Positions 49,605-61,540 of a DNA stretch of 64,000 nucleotides are shown here, piece after piece. The DNA is from Onchocerca lupi (Eukaryota; Nematoda; Chromadorea; Rhabditida; Onchocercidae): NCBI GenBank assembly GCA_028564675.1, contig JAOVVO010000018.1, forward strand, positions 124,001-188,000, written 5' to 3'. Each line of letters opens with the position of its first letter. Position 1 is the first letter of the stretch. Both the position numbers and the translations under genes were made by a program. A model generated the notes under the pieces. The model made no database searches and was not told the origin of the DNA. It saw only the letters and a list, made by a program, of their open reading frames with translations.

Positions 49605-52091
49605 GTTTTCCAAATGATCTTGGTTTTGTGTGGAAGGTTTACTTTACAATGCACACATGTTTTTCTAGATCGTCCGTTTAGGAGAACTTCAACAGAATGA
49701 CCATTTCACAAACTTTTACCGTATATCGCCATTCAAGCATATGAATAGGAAGTGCAAGAAAAAATTGAGTCAAATCAATATGATTGCTTAAAGTTATAGA
49801 AGTGCTAGACATAATGGACAAGTTTAATTAACAAATAGGTATGTAAAATCTAAAATTAATAGTGGCAAACAAGATCGAAGTTTAGAAGAAATGATTCGTT
49901 GCAAAAAGCAAGTTTATTCAATTAATAAAAAAAGGACATGTGACATGAGAAACTCAAAAGAGAAAGAAAAGATAAAACTGTGACTGAAGTTATAAAGTGG
50001 CATGAAATGTATAGATCTTTCTAGATGCTGCATCCAAAGACTAGAATTAATAGTTTAAAAAAATGAAAATGTTCGAAATCATAAGGCAGGAAATAAAATT
50101 AAAACATGACGAGAAGCTTGCATAGCTTTTATATGTATGTAGCAGTGCATAAAAATGAAATATTAATTGGTTATTGTAGTTTTGACATAATTTCATATTT
50201 TATGTTTGCTTTGATGTAATAATAGAAACTAAATAAAAAGGGAACTTTAATGGAAGCTGAAAAGTCTGAGAATTAATTACCTGCCATAATACATTAAAAG
50301 TCCCACTCACTGTTGCAACCAGGTGTCATCATGGCATGACCTTACTATTCCATCATGAAACGAGTTTCAAATGTTGTGTAATTTTTGTTTTATCCGTTTT
50401 TTATTCGAATAAATTCGAACTGAATGTCTTCCTTATTTTTTTTCCACAACATTGTTTATTATGAAAGTTAATTGATAACTGAGTAAACATTACTTCAATT
50501 TAGCTATCCTTCCTTCATTTTCGTGAGTTAAATCTCTTTTCATGGGTAATACTTATATTAACCAAAAAAGCATGGATTGTAACTTCAATATTCCAAAATT
50601 ATTTATGGATTTATTTATAAATTTCTATAAGATGATTGGTTGTCTAGCTCATTGACCAGCAAAAAATTTATAAACCGCGAAAAGTTAGAAAGCTGAAAAT
50701 TTGAAAATAGGATGACACTTCTTGTAAATGCACTGGGATATATAGCTTTTCCCTATTATTTTCGAAAAAACGCAATGGCTTTTTTATGTTTCTCATTTCA
50801 GCATATGTACGGTATTATCTCCATAAGTTCTCGCCAATTGACAACTTTATCCAGAGTAACTTAACATATTTACTCCGAATGATTGTTAGCCTTTCTTGAC
50901 TTCTATTCCAGAAAAATGTTCTAACTTTCATTTTGTTAGTTATTTTTCCACTATACATGCTTTTTAACTGCTTTTCGCTCCAAAACATTTGTGAGTTAAA
51001 ATTCGAAATATTAAAAGCAGATAATTACAACATTCAAAAAAAAAAAAAAAAATGTAATTAGTTGGTTGCTGTATCCCGATACAATTTCGCTTTTATTAGA
51101 TTATTCCTGCCTGGAATTCAGTTTTTCAATTCAAAAACCTTCCTAAATCAAGTGGTGGATTTTTTTGCCTATTATTTAATATAAATACAGAGATTCACAT
51201 CCTTGCTACATCCAGACATTAATGACCTTAGCTAACACAGCTAAGTAATTCTGTGTAGGAAACATGTAATAAAATATAAATGCTGTGCGGTTTCTGGAAA
51301 ATCTGGCAGATTTCTCTAGATCTTTTTTGCTCGTCACTTTGGTGACGGTTGAATGAAGTGGTTGAAATATACGAAAAGACAGGGAAGGATGATTGATAAT
51401 CGTTCGCCGTAGTTATTCAGTCGCAGTTTTTTGACCGATAATCTATAGGAGGAGTAAAGATATATCGTTTTGAAGATGCTTAAGTTGAAGCAGTTCGCAA
51501 TGGCTATCTCATCATCTGAAGGTATTTCCTACCTGTTGAACGACCACTCCCTGATTACCTTTCACAATTACCTTTTGTTGCAACTCAACTCCTCTTATTT
51601 CATTTTCACGCCTTCAAGCAATACATATTAACAAGGAATTCTTTTTTTCTTTTTTTGTTTAATACGATGGTCTGTTAATAACCCACAGTGAATTAAAAGG
51701 AATAGATCGTTGAGCAGACGACAATAAACACCACCATTCATGGAGATACACAGACGCTGATACACATACACCTGCTGCATACATGAATGACAAGAAAAGA
51801 GGAATATTAGAATTGGGTCGATAAAACTCTGCCGATTGAGAATACTCAAATCAGGTTTTTAAAAGGTTACACTGTCCGAAAAACTTAGCTTCCGTGGACT
51901 GAATTAGCCACGTTTGAGCACTTTCTTATTGGTTATTATAGAGAATTATAATATATCTACCGGATGGCATCATATGACAAGAATTTTTGAAATATATAAT
52001 GCTCACATTATTGCTACCATCATAATGCCTATCTCATCAACTTGCCATCGTGATATAAGACTTTTTTATTATGTAAACTAAATTTTTGCAG
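49605..52091. other. No gene seen
   Basis: AT-rich. A short ATG-led frame with a GTATTT donor (51476-51521) could be a non-coding or short first exon of the gene at 52101, but its phase does not fit. A mild rise in G+C occurs at about 51330-51500. Confidence 0.4.
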
Positions 52092-52100
52092 ATAACGGTA

Positions 52101-52934
52101 ATGAAATTCGCAAATGGTAATGAAAGGTTGGAAATGCATATTCTTGAGAGTAAGAAAAATATAGAAAGGGCAAATGGTCAGTCAGTTAGTTTACCAATCA
52201 TCCATTATGATCACGAGCCACGTTCACAGTTAGTCTTTTCCGAGAAGCCATTTTTGACCTAAATCGAGCTGATTCAATCATGATCTGAAATATTTACTCA
52301 AAGCTAATGAACTTCCATCAAATCTCATGTCACTATGCTGGCATTACCTGACTTCTAAACTTCAACATTTTGTTGTCATTTTCTATTTACCTTTGTCCCG
52401 ATCAAGTTTTTTATTACCTTCAAGTCCTTCACCACATTTTATTCCAGAAGTCGATCATCTGACGGAATGGAATACATCCTTCTTCAACGACCACAACAAT
52501 TACTCAACTCCGAAATGGTTACTTCTCTAGCTGCTACTTATGACTCTTTCGCTTAAGATTTGGCAAAATTTTCAGGAATCGTTCATTTTTTTTGTCCTCA
52601 ATGTTCTACATGTCCTATTATCATTTTCCAGCTTATATAAAATCCTCTTAGACTTTATTTATGCTTCCTCCATTAAGCTATATCAAGGAAATCTACTCAA
52701 CCTCCATTGCACACCCACCCAAACATTATCATGCATATGAGCTTCCCTAATCTGCTAATGCAAATGACCAATAATGAATTCATTTAGACAAGTTTGTCAG
52801 GAAAAGATAGCACAAAGGGAAATCCCAGACAAGTGCTCGTTGAAAATGAAGGTCCATCTATGGTCGTCAAAGCCACTGTTTGTGTTTTCGCCTTTATCAT
52901 TATGATTATTTGCTTGTGTTTCCTTTTTGCATAA
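52101..52934 (+). CDS. Possible tail-anchored membrane protein, 98 aa, 3 exons
   Basis: Exons 52101-52180, 52448-52517 and 52788-52934 (TAA) join in phase, giving 297 nt. A TTTTTGCAG acceptor ends nine bases before the ATG, which suits trans-splicing. The product is polar and charged (MKFANGNERLEMHILESKKN; EYILLQRPQQLLNSEM; GNPRQVLVENEGPSM) and ends in one membrane segment (ATVCVFAFIIMIICLCFLFA) that runs to the last residue, the layout of a tail-anchored protein. No family is recognised. The first donor (CA|GTCAGT) is the least certain junction; a stronger-looking GTAAGA lies 29 bases earlier but leaves the frame closed downstream. Confidence 0.48.
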
Positions 52935-53009
52935 ACTGAATATTTGTTTATTCTATTTTTTACTTCACCAATCTTTTCTGTTCAAATTATAAAGCCAGTA
53001 ATTATTATA

Positions 53010-53366
53010 TCAGTCTAATTTTCGATGGATCAATGCTAGTCCCACTTCCTCATCAATGGTACGTTTATCATTAGTCGGACAAACTCTGACATTTACCAAA
53101 CTTACAATTTCACAATTTCTAGCAATTAAGTTACAAAGAAAGAAATTTGGTGTTGTGAAAATCATCATGCATTTCTTAGTAACATCACATTGTGTCAAGA
53201 TATTGTCCAATGGTGAACTGTTTTGAATAGACAGAATTGAAAATGTGCAAGTGTGCATAAAATTGATAACAGTAATTATAGAAATCTGCTTTGCGAAATG
53301 TAACGGAAAAGCTTCTTCGAAACGAGCTATATAAACAAAAATGCTATATATTATGTCATATGCCAA
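53010..53366 (-). CDS. Doubtful open frame, 118 codons
   Basis: An unspliced minus-strand frame downstream of nicastrin. It has several cysteines (TQCDVTKKC; CNLIARNCEI) and a hydrophobic start. A consensus GTAAGT donor follows NCEI, and a TTTATATAG acceptor lies near its start, so a part may be an internal exon. No downstream exon fits in phase. A frame of this length is also expected occasionally by chance in AT-rich DNA. Confidence 0.22.
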   Translation of the reverse strand: MAYDIIYSIFVYIARFEEAFPLHFAKQISIITVINFMHTCTFSILSIQNSSPLDNILTQCDVTKKCMMIFTTPNFFLCNLIARNCEIVSLVNVRVCPTNDKRTIDEEVGLALIHRKLD

Positions 53367-53730
53367 ATGTTGACGGAATAGTAAATCTACTTCACATTCT
53401 CAGCGACTTATAAGAGTAATCCAGAAATATCATATAAATTCTCGAACTGGAACCATCGGAGTAAAAATTTTGAAAATTTCAATTTCCAAACAATGCTCAA
53501 GAACTGGTTCAGACAATATAACCAACATAAAACGAAACGAAAAATCTATTAAAATGAATGATTCCAATACATGCATTTCATTTAAAAACAATGAAAAGCA
53601 CGTTAAATATATTCACGATGAGCATGACAACAGCCATCAAGAAAAAAAATTTCTAAAAATAAATTCAAAAACTCAGGTTAATTGAAATAGACTAAGAAAA
53701 CGCAACCCAGCAGATATAAACAGGTAACGA

Positions 53731-56700
53731 CTAAAGTGGTGAGGGATTATAGTTGGAATCGAGTATGGATATCGCTGGTTCGATAGCTTCTTTGTTTCCT
53801 AAATAAATCAGTTCCATTATGATATGTGAAATGATGAAAAAGGTGAAGCCAGAGAGAAACACAGTGACATCACGCGTAAGATATGGATGTATAGTTAAGA
53901 AAAGTTTCAATTGTTTCGTGGTCCAAACACTTTCCACCCAGGTCGAATAAACTCCTGAATGCATGTTGTATCCTGAAAAAAATTAGTTTAGAAACGAAAC
54001 CGTACTAAACTACAGAAAGGATAAACGTGAAGGCTTTACATGGGAAAATCATCATTAAATAAGATGAATAGTGAACTTTGGTACAAAGAACAATAAATAA
54101 AATCTATAGAGAGGAACATGCGCCTTTCAAAACAACAAAAATTTATATGAAATAATACCATCTAATCTGAAGGCAGGAGATTCCGCAGTTGTTGTGTACA
54201 GCGAATTACGATAACATGTAAATTTCTCATCTTCTGGATCATACTGCCATGTATAATGATAAATCTACAAGAGATTTCATTCTCGAAAAACTGTTCATTA
54301 TTTATTAGTTGACAAAGAGCGCCAGTTGATTCCAATAAATCTTACATAATTTTTTGAATGGGGAAAAAAATAATGGATGGTTAATTTTTTCTGATGTAAA
54401 AGGTAGCTATTACCAGTCATCCATTACAACAATTTTGTGTATATAGAGAGTGAATTCTGATTATTCTATATGTCATAATTTAACAGCCCGCTAATTTTAT
54501 CTAATACTAGCTGGATCCAGTTACGCTCCACGTGACCGATCCAGCTAGTCTTTATAAATAAAAATGTAAACGTTTGTTCAAAATCTTAATCTCTAAAAGT
54601 TCTTAAACACGCGCCTTATCTATATCAATTCAAAATCTTAGGTGTCGGAAAGTTCTTACCTATTGCTTTGAAATTTTGTCACAAAGTTGCATTCGAATAC
54701 GCGCATGTTTTTATACACGTGTTGTTGTACCATAGTGTGGTTAAGTGGAAAAAAAGACAAGAGAAAAAGCATGTTTCTAGCGTTGGGGAAAAAAACTGAT
54801 ACATCGTAATCTGATTTATAGTTTAGTTGAATTGGAGATTGATTCTTGCTAGGTCAGTATTGGGTGTGAGGAGGTTTTTTGTGTCTTGTGTGATAGAGAT
54901 GAATGCTGTTGAGAAAGGTTTTATTGACCGATGAAGAGCGATTCTTCGTAACAAACAATTATCAGAGAACATCCAAGCAAATTAGTCCCTGGGTTATACT
55001 TTCCTTTGTCGTTGATAGAGAATATTATTCAAGTGAATTGTCAAATTGTTACTACTGTTGTGTCGCTTTGAACTGTCAAACTGGAACCCTTCGAACTCCG
55101 AAATATTGCTGTTGCTGCGTCGATCTTTGTCATTTATCTGTAAATTGGAACGTTTCGGCGGTAAACATGTTTGTCGTCACCTTGAAACTATGTTGCACCA
55201 CTTCACCTTTAGTATTTCTTGATCAGGTCAAACACGGCTTCGTGTTCAGCAACCATGCAATTATAATCGCCCTGCATTCCGATACAACCCAGCTGATGAT
55301 TGTAGTTTGAGTCCTCATGCTCTCATTGGCATGTGCAAAGCTCTGAAATTTTATGGAGAAATAAAAGGAATGTGCTGCACCGCCGGAAAAAATAAAATGC
55401 TTCAACTTGAAGAACTGCCAAAGCCATTAAAAACTTTGCCTGCCGGATATACTGCCGAATCAAAGTGTTAACTATCTAAAATCAGAAAATACAACTAGTG
55501 CTTTCAAATGACATCGTTCGGCGCATATATCATAATACGATTCATGCCAACTTTCAAAGTGAAAAGACAAATTTATCATAAAGCCGGCTCCTTATTCCCG
55601 TGTCAGATGGTCAGCATGAATTCCTACAAATGTATTTCATCGGTGACAGCAATGATGAATTGAATGCCGCGGAATTCATACCGACATAGAAGGATCCGTC
55701 GTTTCCCAATTGCAACAGCTCCTTCACGAAAAAAACAATTTAGTGCGTTATTCAAAACAGCAATTAACATGATGCCATCTGATTGTTATTTATGCTGACA
55801 AAACGCGTACTGGAGAGCATGCGCGAAGATTCAATGCTCCAACTATAGAAGAAACGGCAATTGTTATAATCGGAGATCAATTCCAACCTAAAGATATTGT
55901 TCTTCACTTCTTCACCAAAGAAACGATCAACTGACAAAAACTGCAGAAACTCATCGACGCTACGATGCTCTGGAATACCCAATCATTTTTTGGGATGGTG
56001 CCGATGGATATCACTTCAACGTTAAGATGATAAATCCAATCAGTAGCGAGAAAATAAATGAGAAATGCAGCTCAATGTACTATTATTCATACCGATTAAT
56101 GATTCGAGAGAACAAAGACAATTACATTTTGAAATGCCATCAGTTGTTTCACTAATATATCGTAGATATGTATGCAAAAATTGAGACAGAACGTTTGATA
56201 TTCAACCGTTTGAATCAGATCAAACTTCGCTCTGAAGAATACATTCATTTGCTAGATGCAGTTTTTTGCAAATGACGGTAATACAACTAATGTTGAAAGA
56301 CTAACGATTTTGCCATCTTCATATGCAGGCAGTTCAAGTCATATATGCATGAGTACGCTCAAGATGCAATTGCATATGTTCGACACTACGGGCGTCCAGA
56401 TCTATTCATTACATTCACATGCAATCCAGCTTGGGATGATATACAAAATCTCTTACTTCCTGGGCAATCGCTGATGGATAAGCATGACATCACAGCACGT
56501 GTTTTCAGACAGAAACTGAAATCGCTGATCGATTTCACGGTAAAACATGAAGTATTTGGATCTGTGCGCTGCTGGATGTACTCAGTAGACTGGCAAAAGA
56601 GAGGATTACCACATGCAAATATACTAATCTGGCTTTATGACAAAATCACTTCAAACGAATCGACGATGTAATATGCGCTGAAATACCCGATGCTGACGTT

Positions 56701-59700
56701 GATAAGGATTTGTTTGAAGCAGTGACAAAAAATATGATACACAGACCTTGCGGTACACTGAATCCAAATTCACCATGCATGATAAACGGAACATGCTATT
56801 AGCGATATCCTCGAGCATTAGTATCCAATACAGTTATAAGAAACGATGGATATCCTTTATATAGAAGATCAGCAGAAGATGGCGGTAAATTAGCAACCAT
56901 ACAAATGCGGAATGGTGACATCAAGAAGACAACCGGTGTCCATACTCACCTCTGCCATTAAAAACATACATAGCACACATAAACGTGGAAGACTGTAACT
57001 CCATCAAATCGATCAAATACTTAATAGATTCAGTCCGCTCATTTACTTTTATTTGTCACAAGTGTGACAGGGAAAAAAAATAGGTATATTTATACACAAA
57101 CAATGCGCCTAATCGAATGCAGCGTTGCGTCAAAATTTCAAATCAATGGGTAAAATTCACGAAAAAGAGGCAATTCAAGACACGATCTAATATTAGATGT
57201 CAGAGAGGTAATCCATAAATTACTTGAGCAAAACATTTCATTATATACTTTCATAATTTTCGACATTTGCGCGACGCAACCACATTCCCCACAAATCATA
57301 AAATAAACGAATTACATCCTTCACAAAGCAAAAAACAAACGAAAAGTTTAAATTACGCGCCTTATTTGAAAACACGTGCCTACTCGAATGCAAAGCTGTA
57401 TGAAAATTTCAAATCAATCGACGAAGAACTTGAAACGTTGCAGGAAATAGCCGCGATCAATGCAGAAATTAGGCATGGCGAATAAATTCTGTCCGCTCAT
57501 GAAGGAGCAGTGCGGGGCGGGGTCGAAAAATTCATTCCACCCATGAGGGCGTGGCGCAGGGTGGAGTCAAAAAATTCAGCTCCTCATTTAATTTTAGTTG
57601 TCATGGACGTGAAACGTAAAAAAAGTATGTCTATATAAAAAAGAAGGCCTATTCGAATATAAGGTTGTGTCAAACTTTGAAAACAATCAGTGGGGAACTT
57701 GCGAAGTCTCGTCGGCCGTAATAGGGAACATTTACATTTTTATTTATACAGATTGTTTTATTTGAATGTTTCGGAAAACATTGTAAACTGGCAGTGAGCA
57801 AGAACAAAAATCTTTCTAAGTCGTGAAAATTTTTGAAAAACAAAAAAATAAAAATAATTTTATAATAAAACCATTCTGCTACCTTATGGTGCTTATTTAA
57901 ATCCTCACACTGACCTCGATCGGGAACATTAACAGCATTCTTGGATCCAAGAACATTAACAATTAACATAGTCATCAAAATGCGAATTAACGAGTAATTG
58001 TTTCTTCCTACTGATACATATGTTTCCTTCGCTGCAAAGTTTGCAAATGAAAAAACTTCTGGAACTACTTTTCACATAACCTTGAGAACCTAGCTAAATA
58101 AAATATAATTTTCAAACTCAGCTTATGTCTGTAAACGTCTACCATCTAAAATGACAAAGTCGAAAAGGATATAAACATTATGAAAAGACTAATTGGTACT
58201 AACAGTAATGTTCAAACTGATTTTCGCCTTTCGAGACACTTTTGAAGAAATTACAACTGTGCCAATCAGGATATTTTAAGAAACAATCCAGAAGAACTGC
58301 TACCTGTAATAAAATATTTATCAAAAGCATTATAAAGGGAAAATTAAATAAATTTGGTAAGTAATCTCTACTTACATATAGTTCTTCTATATCATACTGA
58401 CTGAATAAATCAGTTTCTGTTTTATTACCACCAGTGAGGAATCCTGTTACAGCCCCCATAACAGCAGTCGCAGTAGCAATAATTTGATTTTTCAATTTAG
58501 CAGTTCCATTTTTGAATACATTTCGATCTTCCAACGAATTTATCCGACTGTAAATACATTGCTAATGATAGAGCACCAATTTTTTTCTCTTTTTTCCTTT
58601 TTGCTATTTCAAATCGACAAGATAAGTTACTAACTACAACAGTCACAGCATAAAATTTTCCATAAGTGAATATTTTTATTAGGTCATCGAAGTTGAAGAA
58701 TTCCTTTAACTGACTTGTAAATATACTGCTGACCAAAAGGCCGGAGAACAAAACCAGCTATGTCACGTTTTTCCTTCAAAAATGATTGGTAAGAAGAGGG
58801 TGGTAATTGAACCTTCCTCTCGACATTTATTTTACTATCTCTTCTATTCCCATCATTTCTGGACTCACTTTGCTTAAGGGATGACCTGGCTGCGTCCAGC
58901 AAAATTTGCACCTGAAATAAAATAATACACAAAATTTTCAGAATTACAGAATCAATCCCACATTATTAAAATACACGAAATTTAACTTAGGACAACCCCA
59001 TCGATCTTACGATTATAAAACAGCATAAGAAAATGGGTTTGTCCACACCAGAGATGAATGTTTCACTAAGAATTTGCTGCTCAACACACTTTCTGTTTGT
59101 TTTCAGGTTTATCGTATGATTTTGAATCGATATGAGCAGAGAACACTGATTCTGAACCATCAAGCTGTTGCACCTGCAATATGATGACGATCGAAAATAA
59201 TAAAAAAAAGCTAGACTTTATTGCTATGTCATTTTGACTTCATCCATCTGTTGATCTGTTGTGCATATGTAATAATGGCTCACTGAGATGTCGTTCATCA
59301 ATCTTACTAGTCTTGCTACTATGCTCATAATTTTTGTCGTTACCTCAATAAAGCTATCGATGTCTGTTAGCCGGATATCTAGAGGAAATTCGCCTTTTAT
59401 GATGTCATTTACTGTGGCACTACTTCCAATATAACCCAGTGACTCCTGAAATTACTTCTTTGGATTAAAGTTATCTCTTGTATCCCAATTTTCTTTGTAT
59501 ATCATATACTGATGATAATAAAGAACAGAATTTTAGTTACACTTATATGATCACGACTCTGTCATTACAGTTTAATCCAAAGCATTCGTAGCTAAATTCA
59601 AGCGCATACACCATGAAAGAAGGCAAAAATAACGGCCCGCCTATTGCGCCGTGCCACAGCTTCAAATTCACTGGAATGATTTGCAATTGTTTTAGCAACC

Positions 59701-61510
59701 GCAAGAAGGCTAATGAGTGATGTGAGAACAGACACTTCACCGACAGCTGCTTCTGTGAACGAACTGAAGGAATCCATCTATAAGATCCTCAAACACTGTA
59801 TTATTCAGTCATTCTATTTTCATTATTGCTTAAAATTATTTTTCTGAGATTCACCACAAAATATGAAATGAAAGAAAGTAAATATTTAAATCACACCCTT
59901 GCAGAGAGCATCAAGATTTTCGGTCTGAACTCTTTTATAAATGCTGGAACTGTTGCAAACAAATTTTTGTCTCCCAATGGATCACACAGAGAGATCCTAA
60001 AACCAAATAATGAGAACTTTAAGCCATGTGAGTTTTAAGCGACAAAATCAAAATACTTTTCTGAGCACTAACGATGAGTCTGAAAAACCGTAAAATAGCC
60101 TCTGGCGTCGGAGACATATCTCAGCATTGCCCGCTGCCCGCATGAAATGTTTCATACGCGCTGAACAAAGTATAGGTCCTCTCAAATTCCTTTTGTTGAA
60201 TGCCTCATAACACTGCAATAATTGTTTCTTGGATGATGGATGGAAGCAAGATGTAGAAATCCATGAGGCTTATGAGCGCAGGATACAATCATGCTAAGAT
60301 TAATTCAGGTTTTTTCAAAAAGGATGGTAAATATGAAATGAAGAAAACTCACGAAGCTTCTGATTATGTCGATTTCGGTGCGATTTTCAATAACAAAAAT
60401 TGGTTTCTTCCAGTTGATGAATCGAAAACCTTCCGGCAGCAAAGCACCACGCTCATTCCAGCGATTTTCACACTTTCCATTGAGATCTAAAAAAGATGAA
60501 GTTCGTAGATCCATCGAGTCGTATAGGCAGACTATCAAGAAATTAAATATTACTTAACCGTCACTTTAGTTCATCATAATTTAAACGGAGAACACGAAAC
60601 ATCAGAAAGCTATACCAAACTGCTCATTAGGACAAAAGGCATCTTCTGAAAATCCATCGGTGACAGCAGAGTTGTTGAATAAAAGGAGCACACCACGTAC
60701 CCTATCGTCTTTCAAAACTCTGGTTATTCTCCTGCAGCAGCAACAATATTTGTCTTTATACATACCATTCATTTCATGATAACATCAACCAGAAATTACA
60801 AAATCAACCTGAGACTTACTCATTTAAAAGAAATATATCGAAAGCTGTGATAATGCGATCTGAGAAATCAAGACTTGTTATAAGGTTAATCAACTGATCG
60901 GCACTATCGGCATAAACGATGATACCTTCGTTGCCTTCCTCTGCAGCTGAAACAGTGCCAAATATAGAGCTCCATATAGTCTTTATTCTGATTATTTCCT
61001 GCAGCATCTATATATCTGCTTTAAAACATATAGATACTTACAACCGCATCCAATTTCATGTGTTCCATTCAACAGTCGAAAGCAGCTGTAGCTTCCACCA
61101 CTCAAGTCTAGATAGATCTGATCCGATAATCGTTCACCACAAATGATCTTCACTGAATGATTCCCTTTGCAGTTACATTCCTACATTCATATAGCTAATA
61201 CACACCTATTTTGACCACATTTTTCATACTCTAACAAGCAATTTCATTTTTTGATAATCCACGAATGGTACTGAACTCCTCTCTCATTTTTTCTACAGTG
61301 TAAATCACAAATTTTTTTTGCTCAAATCTCATTGTTGAAATACCAAATATCAAGTGAAGCCGAAATGAGAATCAACATATTTGCGGTTCTACTAATCGCA
61401 AGGTTTTTCCCGAACGAACGAAAATTTTTAGCTTCTACAACAATAAAATTTGAAGTGAAAACTAGCATACAAGAAGCTACGAAGAGTAAGAATCGATACC
61501 AATGTTTCAT
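53731..61510 (-). CDS. NCSTN (aph-2): Nicastrin (gamma-secretase subunit, APH-2), complete, 699 aa, 16 exons
   Basis: Minus-strand exons: 61439-61510 (ATG), 61042-61117, 60820-60946, 60616-60731, 60353-60486, 60057-60212, 59897-60016, 59610-59777, 59344-59445, 59090-59173, 58715-58911, 58376-58547, 58204-58303, 57883-58010, 54159-54264 and 53731-53972 (TAG). They sum to 2100 nt in frame, near the 709 residues of human nicastrin. Signal peptide MKHWYRFLLFVASCMLVF. Ectodomain marks: CFRLLNGTHEIGC, NRTEIDII, LSAR|MDSFSSF, AVGEVSVLTSLIS, VIFAFFHG|ESLGYIGSS, LPPSSYQSFL, FTCYRN and VYSTWVESVW. One membrane segment at about 655-677, then a short tail. Nicastrin is the glycosylated substrate-gating subunit of gamma-secretase, with presenilin, APH-1 and PEN-2. 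Its DYIGS motif reads GYIGS. Exon 6/7 needs a 40-base intron (60017-60056); that junction is the least sure. Intron 14 carries a Helitron in opposite orientation. Confidence 0.94.
54506..54549. repeat. Helitron edge hairpin
   Basis: ACTAGCTGGATC (54506-54517) is exactly inverted at 54538-54549 with a 20-base GC-richer loop. It directly abuts the left terminal inverted repeat. Confidence 0.88.
54549..54570 (+). repeat. Left terminal inverted repeat of the Helitron
   Basis: TCTTTATAAATAAAAATGTA plus AA. The inverse lies at 57731-57752 with one mismatch in 22. Confidence 0.85.
54903..57060 (+). pseudogene. Helitron Rep protein pseudogene, helicase missing
   Basis: From about 55310 three plus frames alternate through many frameshifts and stops but keep the order of Helitron proteins. 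First comes a Cys-rich N-terminal block (IKGMCCTAGKNK; LPKPLKTLPAGYTAES). Next come fragments of the central region (RRFNAPTIEETAIVIIGDQF; YPIIFWDGADGYHF; YYYSYRLMIRENKDNYILKC). The best-preserved part is the Helitron-like N domain at 56345-56671 (RHYGRPDLFITFTCNPAWDD; MYSVDWQKRGLPHANILIWL), which carries the Rep-type motif with a His-x-Asn in place of the usual two histidines. A later block (HRPCGTLNPNSPCMINGTCY) ends near 56830-56930. The Rep tyrosines and the whole SF1 helicase are not seen. The leading frame 54903-55310 is of unclear relation. Confidence 0.85.
57494..57578 (+). repeat. GC-rich two-copy tandem repeat in the Helitron 3' region
   Basis: Two units of about 42 bp (CTCATGAAGGAGCAGTGCGG... 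and CCATGAGGGCGTGGCGCAGG...), each ending AAAAATTCA. The G+C is far above the surroundings. Confidence 0.75.
57731..57752 (-). repeat. Right terminal inverted repeat of the Helitron
   Basis: Inverse partner of 54549-54570, 21 of 22 bases matching. It marks the likely right edge of the element, about 130 bases from nicastrin exon 14. Confidence 0.85.
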
Positions 61511-61540
61511 ATCAACTCCATTTGCATCAGCTGCACTACC

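Larger units (their letters stand above)
54504..57752 (+). mobile_element. Broken Helitron (Helitron2/Helentron-like ends) in nicastrin intron 14
   Basis: A 3.2-kb insertion on the strand opposite nicastrin. Its left edge has a 12-bp-stem hairpin (54506-54549). A 22-base sequence follows (54549-54570) that returns inverted at 57731-57752 with one mismatch. Subterminal motifs (GCCTANTCGAATGCAA ... AAAATTTCAAATCAAT) occur inverted at 54659-54703 and direct at 57105-57150, 57376-57420 and 57645-57690. The coding part holds Rep-type Helitron protein only; the helicase is absent. Asymmetric terminal inverted repeats plus an edge hairpin are described for Helitron2/Helentron elements, but I cannot fix the orientation rule from memory. 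Exact edges are inferred. Confidence 0.82.

Noticed and set aside
59543..59740. Minus frame reading LKLWHGAIGGPLFLPSF
   Set aside because: It is a shadow of nicastrin exon 8, whose true frame contains VGEVSVLTSLIS.
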